DNA from: Desulfosporosinus youngiae DSM 17734
GTDB taxonomy: Bacteria > Bacillota > Desulfitobacteriia > Desulfitobacteriales > Desulfitobacteriaceae
Direction: 5' to 3'
Assembly: GCF_000244895.1 (NCBI RefSeq)
Contig: NZ_CM001441.1
Coordinates: 1,756,226-1,820,225, forward strand
DNA length: 64,000 nucleotides
Part shown: one piece after another, positions 41,839 through 52,317 of the stretch
Numbering within the stretch: position 1 is the first letter of the stretch
Layout of the letters: every line of letters begins with the position of its first letter
Notes under the pieces: model-generated
Told to the model about the DNA's origin: nothing
Databases searched by the model: none
Seen by the model: the letters and a program-made list of their open reading frames with translations, nothing else
Translations under genes and position numbers: made by a program

Positions 41839-41937
41839 TAATAATCAGTCATTAACTGAATAGTGGGAAACTTGCTTTAACATCGCAGCCAATACTCTAG
41901 TTTAGGTCAAGAACTAATGATACGAGGGGGAAGCAAG

Positions 41938-43149
41938 GTGAATAAAGTCGTCATTACAAGTTTTGCCAGAACTGCCGTAGGGGCCTATTGCGGCGGACTG
42001 AAGACGGTGCCCGTCGAAGAGCTGGCAGCTTTAGTTGTCAAAGAGGCACTGAACAGGTCTGAATTAAGCGATATGGATATTGATGGAATTATTTTGGGTC
42101 ATGTTATTTCTTCAGCAGATGCTCCAAACCTTGCCAGAACTGCGGCCCTGTTAAATGGATTGGAGGGAACTCCGGGATTAACGGTCAATCGCATCTGCGG
42201 CTCCGGAATACAGGCTATTATTAGTGCGGCTCAACAAATTCAAACGGGCGGCGGGGATATTATGGTGGCCGGCGGAGCTGAGGCACTGTCACGGATTCCC
42301 TACTATTTGCCCCTGTCGGTAAGGTATGAAGGTTTTTACAGGGGAACTCAAGAGATGAAGTGTTCCGACACAGGTTGCCAGGCCAATGCTCAGCCCCAGC
42401 AGATCTATCCCGCGATACAGCATATGGGGCACACGGCGGAAAATATTGTAGCCAAGTATCAAATCTCTCGTGAAGACCAAGATCTATTTGCCTACAATAG
42501 TCAGATGAGAGCTAAAGATGCGATGGATTCCGGGAGATTCGCCCAAGAAATTATCCCGGTAAAAATTAAAACCAAAAAAGCCGCCACTCTTTTTGATACT
42601 GACGAGCACCCCCGCCCGAATACGACCATTGAGTCACTAGCTAAGCTGAAGCCTGTGTTTAAAGAGGGAGGGAGTGTCACAGTAGGTAATTCTTCGGGTG
42701 CGAATGATGGTGCTGCAGCCCTTGTTTTGATGGCGGAAGATAAGTGCCGGGAGATGGGACTTAAACCCTTGGCTTATATGACTGATTATGCCATAACTGC
42801 TCTGAATCCGCATTACATGGGGCTTGGTCCGGTTAGCGCTATACAGAAATTGTTAAGAAAGACCGGCTTGCAGCTGGAGGATATTGATTTAATTGAAATT
42901 AATGAGGCCTTTGCCGGACAGATGCTGGGTTGCATGAAGGAGCTGGGAATGTATTTAGGTTCCCATATGTATCAACGACTGAATGTAAATGGAGGTGGAA
43001 TATCTCTGGGGCATCCATTAGGCTGCAGCGGCGCAAGGATTGCGGGAACTTTGGTTTACGAATTACAGCTTCGTCAAGGACGTTACGGGATTGCCAGTGC
43101 CTGTATTGGCGGAGGCCAAGGGATTGCAATCCTTATTGAAAAGGCTTGA
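41938..43149 (+). CDS. Acetyl-CoA C-acyltransferase (thiolase)
   Basis: Canonical thiolase of 403 residues that splits 3-ketoacyl-CoA with CoA. Catalytic motifs: [10 protein letters not shown] (nucleophilic Cys), INEAFAGQ (Asn), [11 protein letters not shown] (His) and CIGGGQGIA (second Cys). GTG 41938 has GAGGGGG upstream; ATG 41917 lies before that site. It heads a sigma-54 operon with a small protein and an enoyl-CoA hydratase. Confidence 0.93.
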   Translation: MNKVVITSFARTAVGAYCGGLKTVPVEELAALVVKEALNRSELSDMDIDGIILGHVISSADAPNLARTAALLNGLEGTPGLTVNRICGSGIQAIISAAQQIQTGGGDIMVAGGAEALSRIPYYLPLSVRYEGFYRGTQEMKCSDTGCQANAQPQQIYPAIQHMGHTAENIVAKYQISREDQDLFAYNSQMRAKDAMDSGRFAQEIIPVKIKTKKAATLFDTDEHPRPNTTIESLAKLKPVFKEGGSVTVGNSSGANDGAAALVLMAEDKCREMGLKPLAYMTDYAITALNPHYMGLGPVSAIQKLLRKTGLQLEDIDLIEINEAFAGQMLGCMKELGMYLGSHMYQRLNVNGGGISLGHPLGCSGARIAGTLVYELQLRQGRYGIASACIGGGQGIAILIEKA

Positions 43150-43179
43150 AAAGAACGAAACAGAGAGGAGCTAAAATTT

Positions 43180-43332
43180 ATGAACCGAACAGAAATTTTG
43201 CTATTACAACGGGAAAAGGTTTTGACTCTCTTATCAGAAAACAAGGAGAATCGCGCTAAATGGCTGACCGAATTGATGGACATTGATGATGAAATGGAAG
43301 AGATGGAAGCGGCAAAGCTTAAAGCTAATTAA
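43180..43332 (+). CDS. Small acidic coiled-coil protein (50 aa)
   Basis: A 50-residue frame between the thiolase and enoyl-CoA hydratase genes. ATG 43180 follows AGAGGAG. The sequence (LLLQREKVLTLLSENKENR, DDEMEEMEAAKLKAN) reads as two charged helices. Spacing of 30 bp before and 47 bp after fits an operon member. No family recognised; its place among three beta-oxidation genes suggests an accessory or complex-forming role. Confidence 0.6.
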   Translation: MNRTEILLLQREKVLTLLSENKENRAKWLTELMDIDDEMEEMEAAKLKAN

Positions 43333-43379
43333 TTAGGTGTTTTATATCTATCACTAAACTACTAGGGAGGAAGAATATT

Positions 43380-44162
43380 ATGGCGGAGAATAAGGTCGTT
43401 GAACTTACCATTAGTGAAAGTGTAGGGATTATCACAATCAATAACCCCCCTGTAAACGCTCTCACCTTAGACGTCAGGGGGCAATTGAAGGAAGTCCTGC
43501 AGGAAGTCGAAGAAAATAAGGAAATCAGGGCTTTGGTAGTAACTGGAGCAGGAGCAAAGTTTTTTGTTGCAGGTGCGGACATCAAGGATTTTCCTAAGCA
43601 GATGGAAAATGGTCCTCGGGAGAATGCTACTATCTATAAGGATATGTTTACTTATTTGGAAGAAACTCCGATCCCTGTCATTGCAGCCGTAAATGGTCTG
43701 GCCTTGGGGGGAGGGTGTGAGTTGATTTTGGCCTGCGATCTCAGAATAGCCGACGAAAAGGCAAAAATGGGTTTGCCGGAAGTGACCCTGGGCCTGATTC
43801 CCGGACTGGGCGGCACCCAAAGATTGGCAAGATTGATTGGACAATCAAAAGCAAAAGAGCTGTTGTTTACAGGAACAACGATCTCCGCCGAAGAAGCCCT
43901 GCGGATAGGCCTGGTAAATCAGGTTGTCCCTTCGGGCACAGCGGTAGAGGAAGCTCTTAAGTTAGCCCACAAATTAGCTAAGGGAGCCGGCGTTGCCATG
44001 GCCTATGCCAAGCACCTCGTTAACAAAGGGCCTGAACTTCCTTTACAGGACGCCATGGAAATGGAAATGCAGCATGTGGAAAAGATCTTCAAGACAGAAG
44101 ATCTGCAGGAGGGTCTTGAGGCATTTATTAATAAACGCCCTGCAGTGTTTAAAAACAGATAA
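43380..44162 (+). CDS. Enoyl-CoA hydratase/isomerase
   Basis: Crotonase-family enzyme of 260 residues that hydrates enoyl-CoA to 3-hydroxyacyl-CoA. The oxyanion-hole loop AGADIKDF (near residue 65), the first catalytic Glu in GGGCELILACD (near 110) and the second in LPEVTLGLIPG are present, so it should be a true hydratase. ATG 43380 follows GGGAGG. Last gene of the operon and followed by a terminator. Confidence 0.93.
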   Translation: MAENKVVELTISESVGIITINNPPVNALTLDVRGQLKEVLQEVEENKEIRALVVTGAGAKFFVAGADIKDFPKQMENGPRENATIYKDMFTYLEETPIPVIAAVNGLALGGGCELILACDLRIADEKAKMGLPEVTLGLIPGLGGTQRLARLIGQSKAKELLFTGTTISAEEALRIGLVNQVVPSGTAVEEALKLAHKLAKGAGVAMAYAKHLVNKGPELPLQDAMEMEMQHVEKIFKTEDLQEGLEAFINKRPAVFKNR

Positions 44163-44186
44163 GCCAAGCAAATTGCCAATGTAATT

Positions 44187-44239
44187 CATAGCCTTTTAGG
44201 GGTAGGCAAGTTCCTTAGCCCTAGAAGGCTATGGTTTTA
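44187..44239 (+). terminator. Intrinsic terminator
   Basis: CATAGCCTT/AAGGCTATG stem (44187-44195, 44225-44233) with an inner TAGGG/CCCTA pair, then GTTTTAG. Confidence 0.75.
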
Positions 44240-44399
44240 GTATTTTGTAAGCGGGTAAGCGATTAATTTTTGGGGTTGGAGCAGGTATTGTTTTAAATAT
44301 ACAGAATATTCAATTATAACTTAGTTGCGTGATTTTCTTTCTTAGCTGGTTAATAGTTTGATTGGAAAATGGTTTATGAGGAGAGGACGGAGATAAAAA

Positions 44400-45854
44400 G
44401 TGCCTGTTGCTTCTGATCATGACAAACCACATCCTATCCAACAAGAATTACTGACCGGAAAATTAAGCACAACTCCGGGACAACAGTTTTTACAACAAAT
44501 CATTGATAATTCCTATGATTCAATATTTGTTACGGATAAATTCGGCAACGTGCTTTTAGCGAATGCGGGTACGGGACTATTTATGGAGCATAAGATCGAA
44601 GAATTGGTCGGTAAAAATGTAGAATATTTAGTAAAGAAAGGTACCTATGACTGGTCGCCTACTATGAAGGCCATAAAAACCCGGTCAGTGGTATCGGGGA
44701 TCGTCAGAAATAAACATGGAGTTCAGGAGATGGCTACCAGTAAGCCCCTGCTGGACGAAAATGGCGAGATTGTGATGGTTATCACCAATGCCCGGGATAA
44801 AGATTTGGTTGAGAATTATATAGCTGCTTTAGAAAAAGAACGAACAACAGTTCATCGCTATAAAACTGCAGTGGAATATTTAAGCGAGGTTGATTCGGGT
44901 AATAAGGAATTGGTGGCTGAGAGTCCGCAGATGAAACAAATTATTAAAACCAGCAATTTTATAGCCAAAGCTGACAGTACGGTCATGTTGATCGGAGAAA
45001 CGGGTACGGGCAAAGAAGTCATGGCCAGGTACATACACCGCAACAGTCTTCGCTCCAAAGAGCCCTTTATTCCCGTAAATTGTGCCGCCATTCCTCATGA
45101 GCTGCTGGAGTCGGAATTCTTCGGCTATGTGCGGGGAGCTTTCTCAGGTGCTAATCCCCAGGGGAAACCGGGCTTATTCGAAATCGCGGACAAAGGAACC
45201 TTGTTTCTGGACGAGATCGCTGAATTGCCCTTAGCGATGCAATCCAAGCTGCTCAGAGTCTTAGAATCCGGTGAAGTGCAAAGGCTGGGGGATACGAATG
45301 TTTATCGTGCCAATGTTCGATTTATCGCCGCCACCAATAGAGATCTGAAAGCAATGATGAGCCAAAAGCTGTTTAGAAGCGATTTATACTACCGGCTCAA
45401 TGTCATACCCCTTAGTTTGCCGGCTCTGAGAGACCGGCCTGAAGACATTTTGGCCTTTGCCCATAAATTTCTTGAGGAATTAAACCGGAAATATGCTTTG
45501 AAGAAGCAGTTTTCTGCCAAAGCAACCCAACTGCTGTTCAACTATAATTGGCCCGGGAATGTGCGGGAATTGCGTAATGTGATTGAGAGACTGGTTATAA
45601 CATCTTCCGGGGATATCTTGAATTTTGAGGAGGATTCCCTCGTCAATAGAAAAACAGGCTCAGAAACTGAACAAAGTTACCCGGAATCAACGAGGGTTTA
45701 TCAAGGGACGTTGAAAAGCGTTATTAAATCTGTCGAAGAAGACTATATAAATCAAGTTTTGGCTGAATGTGGAGGCCGGATAGGGGAAGCGGCCCGTCGC
45801 TTAGGGATTCACCGCACTATGCTGTATCGCAAGATGAATAACAAATGTATATAG
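44400..45854 (+). CDS. PAS-type sigma-54 activator, copy 1 (GAFSGA variant)
   Basis: A 484-residue enhancer-binding protein without a receiver domain. It has an N-terminal PAS domain (~30-135, starting [19 protein letters not shown]), AAA+ domain with GETGTGKE and [10 protein letters not shown], and C-terminal Fis helix-turn-helix ([20 protein letters not shown]). The sigma-54 contact loop reads GAFSGA (45135-45152), with Ser where Thr is nearly invariant. GTG 44400 follows GGACGGAG. First of three tandem paralogues, sitting between two sigma-54 operons, so it probably controls the TTTACA- or TTGCAT-type promoters here. Confidence 0.88.
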   Translation: MPVASDHDKPHPIQQELLTGKLSTTPGQQFLQQIIDNSYDSIFVTDKFGNVLLANAGTGLFMEHKIEELVGKNVEYLVKKGTYDWSPTMKAIKTRSVVSGIVRNKHGVQEMATSKPLLDENGEIVMVITNARDKDLVENYIAALEKERTTVHRYKTAVEYLSEVDSGNKELVAESPQMKQIIKTSNFIAKADSTVMLIGETGTGKEVMARYIHRNSLRSKEPFIPVNCAAIPHELLESEFFGYVRGAFSGANPQGKPGLFEIADKGTLFLDEIAELPLAMQSKLLRVLESGEVQRLGDTNVYRANVRFIAATNRDLKAMMSQKLFRSDLYYRLNVIPLSLPALRDRPEDILAFAHKFLEELNRKYALKKQFSAKATQLLFNYNWPGNVRELRNVIERLVITSSGDILNFEEDSLVNRKTGSETEQSYPESTRVYQGTLKSVIKSVEEDYINQVLAECGGRIGEAARRLGIHRTMLYRKMNNKCI

Positions 45855-46038
45855 ACTCCGGAAGGTTATTTCCGGCTCATTTGCCCCTGGTAATTTGTAC
45901 TTAAATATAGTAACCTTGAAGAATAAAGTCAGAATATAAAATATATTGGGAAAATGACAAGAACTTTCGATGGGGGCGGATCGCTTTTCGATAACTAAAA
46001 TTGTTCAGGTGCTAACCTTTAGAGAGGACGGAGATAAT

Positions 46039-47502
46039 GTGACTGCTGCTTCTGACCGCAAAGCCTCAAATGCCAGCCAGCAAGGATTAACACTCAAAGA
46101 AATGAGTCCGGCCTCAGGACAACAGTTTTTACAACAGATTATTGATAATTCCTATGATTCCATATTTGTCACCGATAAATTTGGCAACGTGCTCTTAGCT
46201 AACTCAGGGACGGAAGTATTTATGGGATACAACAAGACTGAAGATATGATCGGCAAGAATGTAAAAGATCATGTAAAAAGCGGTGTCTATGACTGGTCGC
46301 CTACTATGAAGGCTATAGAAACCCGGTCAGTGGTATCAGGGATCGTCAGAAACAAACATGGAGTTCAGGAAATGGCTACCAGTAAGCCTTTGCTGGATGA
46401 AAACGGCGAGATTGTTATGGTTATCACCAATGCCCGGGATAAAGATTTGGTTGAGAATTATATGGCAGCGTTAGAAAAAGAACGGACAACGGTTCATCGC
46501 TATAAGACTGCAGTGGAATATTTAAGCGAGGTTGATTCGGGCAATAAGGAATTGGTGGCTGAGAGCCCGCAGATGAAACAAATCATTAAAACCAGTAATG
46601 TCATCGCTAGAACGGACAGTACGGTCATGCTGATCGGAGAAACAGGTACGGGCAAAGAAGTCATGGCCAGACATATCCATCGCCATAGCCTCCGGGCCAA
46701 AGAGCCCTTTATTCCCGTAAATTGTGCTGCCATTCCTCAGGAGCTGCTGGAGGCCGAGTTTTTCGGCTATGCGAGAGGCGCTTTCTCAGGCGCAAATCAG
46801 CAAGGAAAACCGGGATTGTTTGAAATTGCTAATAAGGGAACCTTATTTTTGGATGAAATAGCGGAATTGCCCTTAGCCATGCAGTCTAAGCTGCTTAGAG
46901 TTTTAGAAGCTAAAGAAGCCCGAAGGTTGGGGGACACAAATATCTACCGGACCAATATCCGATTTATTGCTGCCACCAATAGAGACTTAAAAGCAATGAT
47001 CGGTCAAAAATTATTTAGAAGCGACTTATATTACCGGCTTAATGTTATACCTGTCAGTTTACCCCCTTTGAGAGAAAGGGCTGAGGATATTTTGGCCTTT
47101 GCCCATAAATTTTTAGAAGACCTAAATCGAAAATACTCATTTAGGAAGAGGTTTTCTCCTCAAGCGACTAAGCGGCTGTTTAACTATAATTGGCCGGGAA
47201 ATGTGCGTGAATTGCGTAATGTAATCGAACGATTGGTTATCACATCGGCCGGGGATATTTTAGATTTCGACGATGATTCCCTGGTTAATAGAAAAACACG
47301 CTCAGAAACTGAACAAAGCTACCCGGTACCTAAGAGAGTTTATCAAGGAACTTTAAAAAGTGTTATAAAAGCCGTAGAAGAAGACTATGTGAATCAAGTG
47401 CTCTCCGAATGCGGCGGGCGGATAGGGGAGGCGGCCCGCCGCTTGGGAATTCACCGCACCATGCTCTACAGGAAGCTGAATAAAAAAACATCAGCCGGAT
47501 AA
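46039..47502 (+). CDS. PAS-type sigma-54 activator, copy 2 (GAFSGA variant)
   Basis: Second tandem paralogue, 487 residues, nearly the same as copy 1 through the PAS linker and AAA+ domain. It also carries GAFSGA (46777-46794), so the Ser is not a random change in one gene. Fis domain [20 protein letters not shown] is identical to copy 1, so both probably bind the same DNA site. GTG 46039 has GGACGGAG, the same context as copy 1; an in-frame ATG at 45970 is unlikely. The sensory PAS domains differ more than the rest, suggesting different ligands. Confidence 0.88.
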   Translation: MTAASDRKASNASQQGLTLKEMSPASGQQFLQQIIDNSYDSIFVTDKFGNVLLANSGTEVFMGYNKTEDMIGKNVKDHVKSGVYDWSPTMKAIETRSVVSGIVRNKHGVQEMATSKPLLDENGEIVMVITNARDKDLVENYMAALEKERTTVHRYKTAVEYLSEVDSGNKELVAESPQMKQIIKTSNVIARTDSTVMLIGETGTGKEVMARHIHRHSLRAKEPFIPVNCAAIPQELLEAEFFGYARGAFSGANQQGKPGLFEIANKGTLFLDEIAELPLAMQSKLLRVLEAKEARRLGDTNIYRTNIRFIAATNRDLKAMIGQKLFRSDLYYRLNVIPVSLPPLRERAEDILAFAHKFLEDLNRKYSFRKRFSPQATKRLFNYNWPGNVRELRNVIERLVITSAGDILDFDDDSLVNRKTRSETEQSYPVPKRVYQGTLKSVIKAVEEDYVNQVLSECGGRIGEAARRLGIHRTMLYRKLNKKTSAG

Positions 47503-47522
47503 TAGTTAGGAGTGATAGAGGA

Positions 47523-48923
47523 GTGGCTTCCGAACCTGAAAGGCTAAAGCCCAATGAACAACAGTTTTTACAACAGATTATTGATAATTCCTACGATTCC
47601 ATATTTGTCACTGATAAATTGGGCAATGTGCTCTTAGCTAACCCTGGAACCGGGATATTTATGGAATACAAGATTGAAGATCTGATAGGGAGAAATGTTA
47701 AAGAATTTGTAGATAAAGGTATATACGACTGGTCTACAACTCTGAAAGCCATTGAGACCCGTTCTGTTGTATCAGGAATCCTGAGAAACTCGCGTGGAGT
47801 TCAGCATCTGGTCACCAGTAAGCCTCTGCTGGATGAAAACGGGGAGATTGTCATGGTTATTACCAATGGGCGTAATGAAGATTTGGAAGATAATTATTTG
47901 GTGGCTTTAGAAGAAGAAAGAAAGAACGTCAGACGCTATAAAACCGCGGTAGAATATTTAAGTGAAACAGCAGAGACGAAAGAACCCATAGCTGAAAGCC
48001 AGGAAATGCGCAAGATTATTAAACTGAGTAATGTTATAGCGAAAACCGATAGTACTGTCCTGCTGGTTGGAGAGACAGGCACCGGCAAAGAAGTTATGGC
48101 CAGGCATATCCATCGCCATAGTCTGCGCTGCAATGAGCCCTTTATTCCGGTGAATTGTGCAGCGATTCCCCATGAGCTGCTGGAGTCGGAATTTTTCGGC
48201 CATGCCCGGGGAGCCTTCACGGGAGCAAATCCGCAAGGGAAACCGGGATTGTTTGAGATTGCCGATAAGGGAACCTTGTTTTTGGACGAAATAGCTGAAT
48301 TGCCTCTAACCATGCAGTCCAAGCTGCTCAGAGTCCTGGAATCCAGTGAAGTAAAAAGGTTGGGTGATACGAAGGTCTACCAGGCCAATGTACGGTTTAT
48401 TGCCGCTACCAATAGAGACTTGAATGAAATGATCAGCCGAAAACTATTCAGGAGCGATTTATACTATCGGCTTAATGTGATACCCATCAATTTGCCGCCT
48501 CTCCAGGACCGGCCTGCTGATATTCTGGCCTTTGCGCATGAATTTCTAGAGGAGCTGAATAGAAAATATGGTTTTAAAAAGACATTTTCCCCCCAGGTGA
48601 TTCAGGCTTTTTTAAAGTATAGTTGGCCGGGAAATGTCCGTGAATTGCGTAATGTTATCGAGAGATTAGTGATAACCTCCTTCAGTGACGTTATAAATTT
48701 TGGGAATGATTCGCTGGCAGAGACTAAGGCTGGTTCGGAAACGGTTCGGTGTTCGCCGGAAACAGGAAAACCCTATCAAGGGACGTTAAAGAGTGTTAAA
48801 AAATCCGTTGAAAAGGAGTATGTAAATCAAGTGCTGGCTGAATGCGGCGGTCGGGTGAGCGAAGCCGCTAAACGCTTAGGAATCCACAGCAGCATGCTGT
48901 ACCGGAAGAAGAACAGCGGCTGA
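47523..48923 (+). CDS. PAS-type sigma-54 activator, copy 3 (GAFTGA)
   Basis: Third paralogue, 466 residues, with the standard GAFTGA loop. The PAS domain starts almost at the N-terminus. The Fis domain differs from copies 1 and 2 ([20 protein letters not shown]), so its DNA target may differ. GTG 47523 starts 20 bp after the stop of copy 2, so the two are cotranscribed. It lies directly before TTGCAT-type sites and the sigma-54 operon at 49260. Confidence 0.88.
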   Translation: MASEPERLKPNEQQFLQQIIDNSYDSIFVTDKLGNVLLANPGTGIFMEYKIEDLIGRNVKEFVDKGIYDWSTTLKAIETRSVVSGILRNSRGVQHLVTSKPLLDENGEIVMVITNGRNEDLEDNYLVALEEERKNVRRYKTAVEYLSETAETKEPIAESQEMRKIIKLSNVIAKTDSTVLLVGETGTGKEVMARHIHRHSLRCNEPFIPVNCAAIPHELLESEFFGHARGAFTGANPQGKPGLFEIADKGTLFLDEIAELPLTMQSKLLRVLESSEVKRLGDTKVYQANVRFIAATNRDLNEMISRKLFRSDLYYRLNVIPINLPPLQDRPADILAFAHEFLEELNRKYGFKKTFSPQVIQAFLKYSWPGNVRELRNVIERLVITSFSDVINFGNDSLAETKAGSETVRCSPETGKPYQGTLKSVKKSVEKEYVNQVLAECGGRVSEAAKRLGIHSSMLYRKKNSG

Positions 48924-48950
48924 CCCAGGAAATTAAAGCATGGCAGCAGG

Positions 48951-48996
48951 TTGCATTACGGACAGAATGTAGCCAAAACGCAGTAAAATGTTGCAT
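48951..48996 (+). promoter_or_regulatory. TTGCAT-type upstream activator sites
   Basis: GTTGCATTA at 48950-48958 and GTTGCATTT at 48990-48998, about four helical turns apart, 145-190 bp upstream of the promoter at 49142. Same core as the sites at 29552. Confidence 0.55.
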
Positions 48997-49052
48997 TTGC
49001 GAAATAAGGATTAAGGATTGTCACGGCAAAGATCGGATAACTATCAGTAATT

Positions 49053-49114
49053 ACACAAACAGACAAGGCTGAATTTACTAAATATGCGGTAAATTCAGCC
49101 TTGTCTGTTTGTGT
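49053..49114. repeat. 26-bp perfect inverted repeat between enhancer and promoter
   Basis: Arms 49053-49078 and 49089-49114 are exact complements with a 10-nt loop. It may end the activator transcript, but there is no T-tract, and the position matches the 23-bp repeat at 29646. Confidence 0.85.
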
Positions 49115-49141
49115 GAAAATTTAAATGATTACACCGCCCAT

Positions 49142-49159
49142 TTGGTATGGATCTTGCTT
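49142..49159 (+). promoter_or_regulatory. Sigma-54 promoter of the second beta-oxidation operon
   Basis: TTGGTATGGATCTTGCTT: GG 49144-49145 and GC 49156-49157. Nearly identical to the promoter at 29725. Confidence 0.82.
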
Positions 49160-49259
49160 ATATCTAACATCATGTGAGGCAAATAGACAATGACGGGGAG
49201 GGATCTGGTATTGTGCTCATTCTCTTTTGAAAACTTCAGATTAAAGGAGGCTTCCGAAT

Positions 49260-51074
49260 TTGGCAAGTAATTTTTTATATAGTTCCCAGGACCATAAGTT
49301 TATCATCAAGGAATGGCTGAAAGGTGAAAGGATTTTAGGGCTGGACCGTTTTAAGGATTATTTGAGTGTGGATGATGTAGAGCAGATTCTTGATCAGGCC
49401 CTGAAGGTTTGCAAGGATGTTGTGGCTCCGACTAATGACGATGGGGATCAGATAGGTACGATTTTCAGTGAAGGTAAAGTAGTTGTTCCGGAGTCCTTTC
49501 ATCATGCCTATAAATTTTTCCAGGAAAATGGCTGGGGTTCAAGCAACAAAGATGTGAAGGGTGAAGGAGCTCTCCCTGGAATTTTATTTGGCGCTGTGCG
49601 TGAGTATTTAATCGGGGCCAATCCGAGTCTGGAAACCTACATTGGGCTGACCGGCGGGATCACGGCTGTTATTCAAGAATATGGATCAAAGGAACAGGTT
49701 GAGTTGTTCACGGACAAAATGTTTCGGGGCGTCTGGAGTGCCACTATGGCCTTGACGGAATCGGGTGGAGGTTCAGACGTGGGTGATATGCTCTCAAAAG
49801 CCTATCCGACAGAAGAACCGTCAATTTATAAAATTAAAGGGACAAAATGTTTTATTTCTGCGGGAGACCATAACCTTACCGAAAATATCATCCATTTGGT
49901 ATTGGCCCGGGTTGATGGAGCGGCAAGGGGTACTAAGGGTCTGTCCTTGTTTATCGTGCCTAAGATTTGGGTTAACCCCGACGGTAGTTTGGGAGAAACG
50001 AACGATGTAGCAACGGTTGGAATAGAACACAAATTGGGATATAAGGGGTGTGCAACGGCTGTTCTAAGTTTCGGTGAAGAAGGCAGATGCCGTGGGCTTC
50101 TGTTAGGCGAAGCGCCTGATGCTAAGGGCATTGGACAAGGGATGGCTCAAATGTTCAAGATGATTAACGAGTCCCGGATCAACACTGGACAAAGCGCTAT
50201 GGCCGTGGCAACGGTTGCCTATAACAATGCCGTTGCCTATGCCCGGGAGCGGGTTCAGGGGAGGAAGTTCACTAATCCCAAGAGTGGAAGAGTTCCGATT
50301 ATTCAGCATGAGGATATAAGGCGCATGCTTTTAACCCAAAAATCCGTGTTGGAAGCTATGCGGGCAATGATTTTTAAAGGGCACTATTATATGGATCAAA
50401 TTACCTTCGGTCAGGATGAGTCTGAAGTGCGGGAAGCTAATCGCCGGATTGAGATCATAACCCCGCTGATAAAGGCCTATTGTTCGGATCAAGCTTGGAG
50501 TCTCATTGCTGATGCTATCCAGGTTTATGGTGGGTATGGCTATACCGAAGAGTATCCGGCGGCGCGCCAGGCCAGGGACAGTAAGATTTACTCCATCTGG
50601 GAAGGCACCAATTATATTCAATCCATGGATTTGGTCGGTCGAAAATGGAAACTTGACGGTGGCCATATATTCCAGGAGTGGTTTGCTGAGTTAGAAGAGT
50701 TCATTAGAGAAAACAAACATAATCATGAATTTGTCCGTGAATTTGAGATTCTATCTCAAGCCGTTCAAGCGTATAGAGAACTGCTTAATGTGGTACAGGG
50801 TTACTTTCTGAGTAAGCCGGGGTTTGTTCCTCTATATTCTACCCGGGTTCTCAGGGTTACCGCCGAACTGTATGCCGGTTGTCTTTTAATTGAGCAGGCT
50901 TTGGTGGCTGAGCATAACCTGCATAAATCCAGCGCCAATCAAAATTTTTATACGGGTAAAATCTATAGTGCCAGGTTTTACGTTAGAAATGTTGTTCCTG
51001 ATGTTATGGCCACTCTTCAGGTCATTAAAGAGGGGGACAACTCTGCCCTGGATATTCCTGAAGACGCTTTTTGA
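49260..51074 (+). CDS. Acyl-CoA dehydrogenase
   Basis: A 604-residue FAD acyl-CoA dehydrogenase of the long form with a C-terminal extension. Motifs: MALTESGGGSDVGDM (FAD region, near residue 165), YGGYGYTEEYPAARQARDSK and IYSIWEGTNYIQ with the catalytic Glu position. The extension (from ~residue 470) suggests the AidB/long-chain-like subgroup often found with thiolases in anaerobes. TTG 49260 follows AAAGGAGG. First gene of a four-gene operon: dehydrogenase, thiolase, hydratase, CoA-transferase. Confidence 0.9.
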   Translation: MASNFLYSSQDHKFIIKEWLKGERILGLDRFKDYLSVDDVEQILDQALKVCKDVVAPTNDDGDQIGTIFSEGKVVVPESFHHAYKFFQENGWGSSNKDVKGEGALPGILFGAVREYLIGANPSLETYIGLTGGITAVIQEYGSKEQVELFTDKMFRGVWSATMALTESGGGSDVGDMLSKAYPTEEPSIYKIKGTKCFISAGDHNLTENIIHLVLARVDGAARGTKGLSLFIVPKIWVNPDGSLGETNDVATVGIEHKLGYKGCATAVLSFGEEGRCRGLLLGEAPDAKGIGQGMAQMFKMINESRINTGQSAMAVATVAYNNAVAYARERVQGRKFTNPKSGRVPIIQHEDIRRMLLTQKSVLEAMRAMIFKGHYYMDQITFGQDESEVREANRRIEIITPLIKAYCSDQAWSLIADAIQVYGGYGYTEEYPAARQARDSKIYSIWEGTNYIQSMDLVGRKWKLDGGHIFQEWFAELEEFIRENKHNHEFVREFEILSQAVQAYRELLNVVQGYFLSKPGFVPLYSTRVLRVTAELYAGCLLIEQALVAEHNLHKSSANQNFYTGKIYSARFYVRNVVPDVMATLQVIKEGDNSALDIPEDAF

Positions 51075-51117
51075 ATTGCTGCCTGGATGAAGGATATTAA
51101 GAAAAGGAGAGGTTATT

Positions 51118-52299
51118 TTGCGTGAAGTTGTTATGGTAAGTGGCATGCGTACCCCTATTGGCGATTTTTTAGGTTCTTTAAAGGACTTTTCGGCTGTCGA
51201 ATTAGGGATTTTGGCTCTTAAAGCTGCCTTAAACCAAGCTAAGCTTGAACCAAATCTTATCGAAGAAGTCATAGCCGGAATGGGCAATGCGTCAGGGTGC
51301 AAGCCAAATCCTGCCCGGCAGATCGCCTTAGGCTCAGGTTGCTCAATTGAAACAGTGGCGGCCACGATTAATCAGCAATGTGCATCTTCAATGCGAGCGA
51401 CAGAAATTTTGGCTCAGGAAATAATGTTGAGCAAAGTGGATATTGGAGCAGCTGTCGGCCCTGAGAGCTTGTCAAATATACCCTACTTGTTGCCCGGATC
51501 ACGGAAAGGCTATCGCATGGGCCATGTTCAGGCTGTTGACGGGATGTTTGCCGACGGGCTGATTGATGCTTTTAACGACTATCATATGGGGGTTACGGCA
51601 GAAAATCTAGCGAAGATGTATAAGATTTCCCGCCTCGAACAGGATGAACTTGCCCTGCTGAGTCATCAACGGGCTTGTCAGGCCATCAAAGAAAATAGAT
51701 TTATTAATGAGATTGTTCCGGTTGAGATCAGGAAAAGGAAAGGGTCAGTGTTTTTTGACACTGACGAGCATCCCAAAGCCGACACGAATCTGGCTGACCT
51801 GGCCAAGCTGAAACCCGCCTTCGCAAGGGAAGGTACTGTTACTCCCGGTAATGCATCGGGTTTAAATGACGGAGGAGCAGCCTTGATATTAATGGAGATG
51901 GACAAAGCCAAGGAACTGGGGTGCAAACCTCTAGCCCGTATTGTGGCAACCGCTTCTGCAGCTGTAGATCCAAGTCTCATGGGGATAGGAGTGGTTCCGG
52001 CGGTTAAGCGTGCCTTAAAGTTTGCTAACCTGAAGCTGGATGATATTGGTTATTGGGAAATAAATGAAGCCTTTGCAGCCCAATTTATAGCCTGTAATCG
52101 GGAGTTAAAACTGGATATGGATAAAGTTAACGGCAATGGTTCCGGTATTTCATTAGGACATCCGGTCAGTTGCACAGGGGCCAGGTTAATAGTTTCCCTC
52201 GTCAATGAGATGCGCCGGCGCGGGGTTCAGTATGGATGCGCTTCTCTTTGTGCCGGTGGTGGCCCGGGAACGGCCATTATTTTGGAATTAATCATTTGA
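51118..52299 (+). CDS. Acetyl-CoA C-acyltransferase (thiolase)
   Basis: A 393-residue canonical thiolase: [10 protein letters not shown] (nucleophilic Cys near residue 88), [19 protein letters not shown] and [12 protein letters not shown] 51118 follows AAGGAGAGG. It completes the beta-oxidation spiral with the dehydrogenase before it and the hydratase after it; this operon lacks its own hydroxyacyl-CoA dehydrogenase, which may be supplied by the gene at 39404. Confidence 0.93.
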   Translation: MREVVMVSGMRTPIGDFLGSLKDFSAVELGILALKAALNQAKLEPNLIEEVIAGMGNASGCKPNPARQIALGSGCSIETVAATINQQCASSMRATEILAQEIMLSKVDIGAAVGPESLSNIPYLLPGSRKGYRMGHVQAVDGMFADGLIDAFNDYHMGVTAENLAKMYKISRLEQDELALLSHQRACQAIKENRFINEIVPVEIRKRKGSVFFDTDEHPKADTNLADLAKLKPAFAREGTVTPGNASGLNDGGAALILMEMDKAKELGCKPLARIVATASAAVDPSLMGIGVVPAVKRALKFANLKLDDIGYWEINEAFAAQFIACNRELKLDMDKVNGNGSGISLGHPVSCTGARLIVSLVNEMRRRGVQYGCASLCAGGGPGTAIILELII

Positions 52300-52317
52300 T
52301 AGATAGAGGAGGCAGCT

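Noticed and set aside
49053-49114. The 26-bp inverted repeat as a simple terminator.
   Set aside because: No T-tract follows either arm and the location mirrors the repeat at 29646, where a separate terminator exists; a terminator role is possible but not the best sole explanation.
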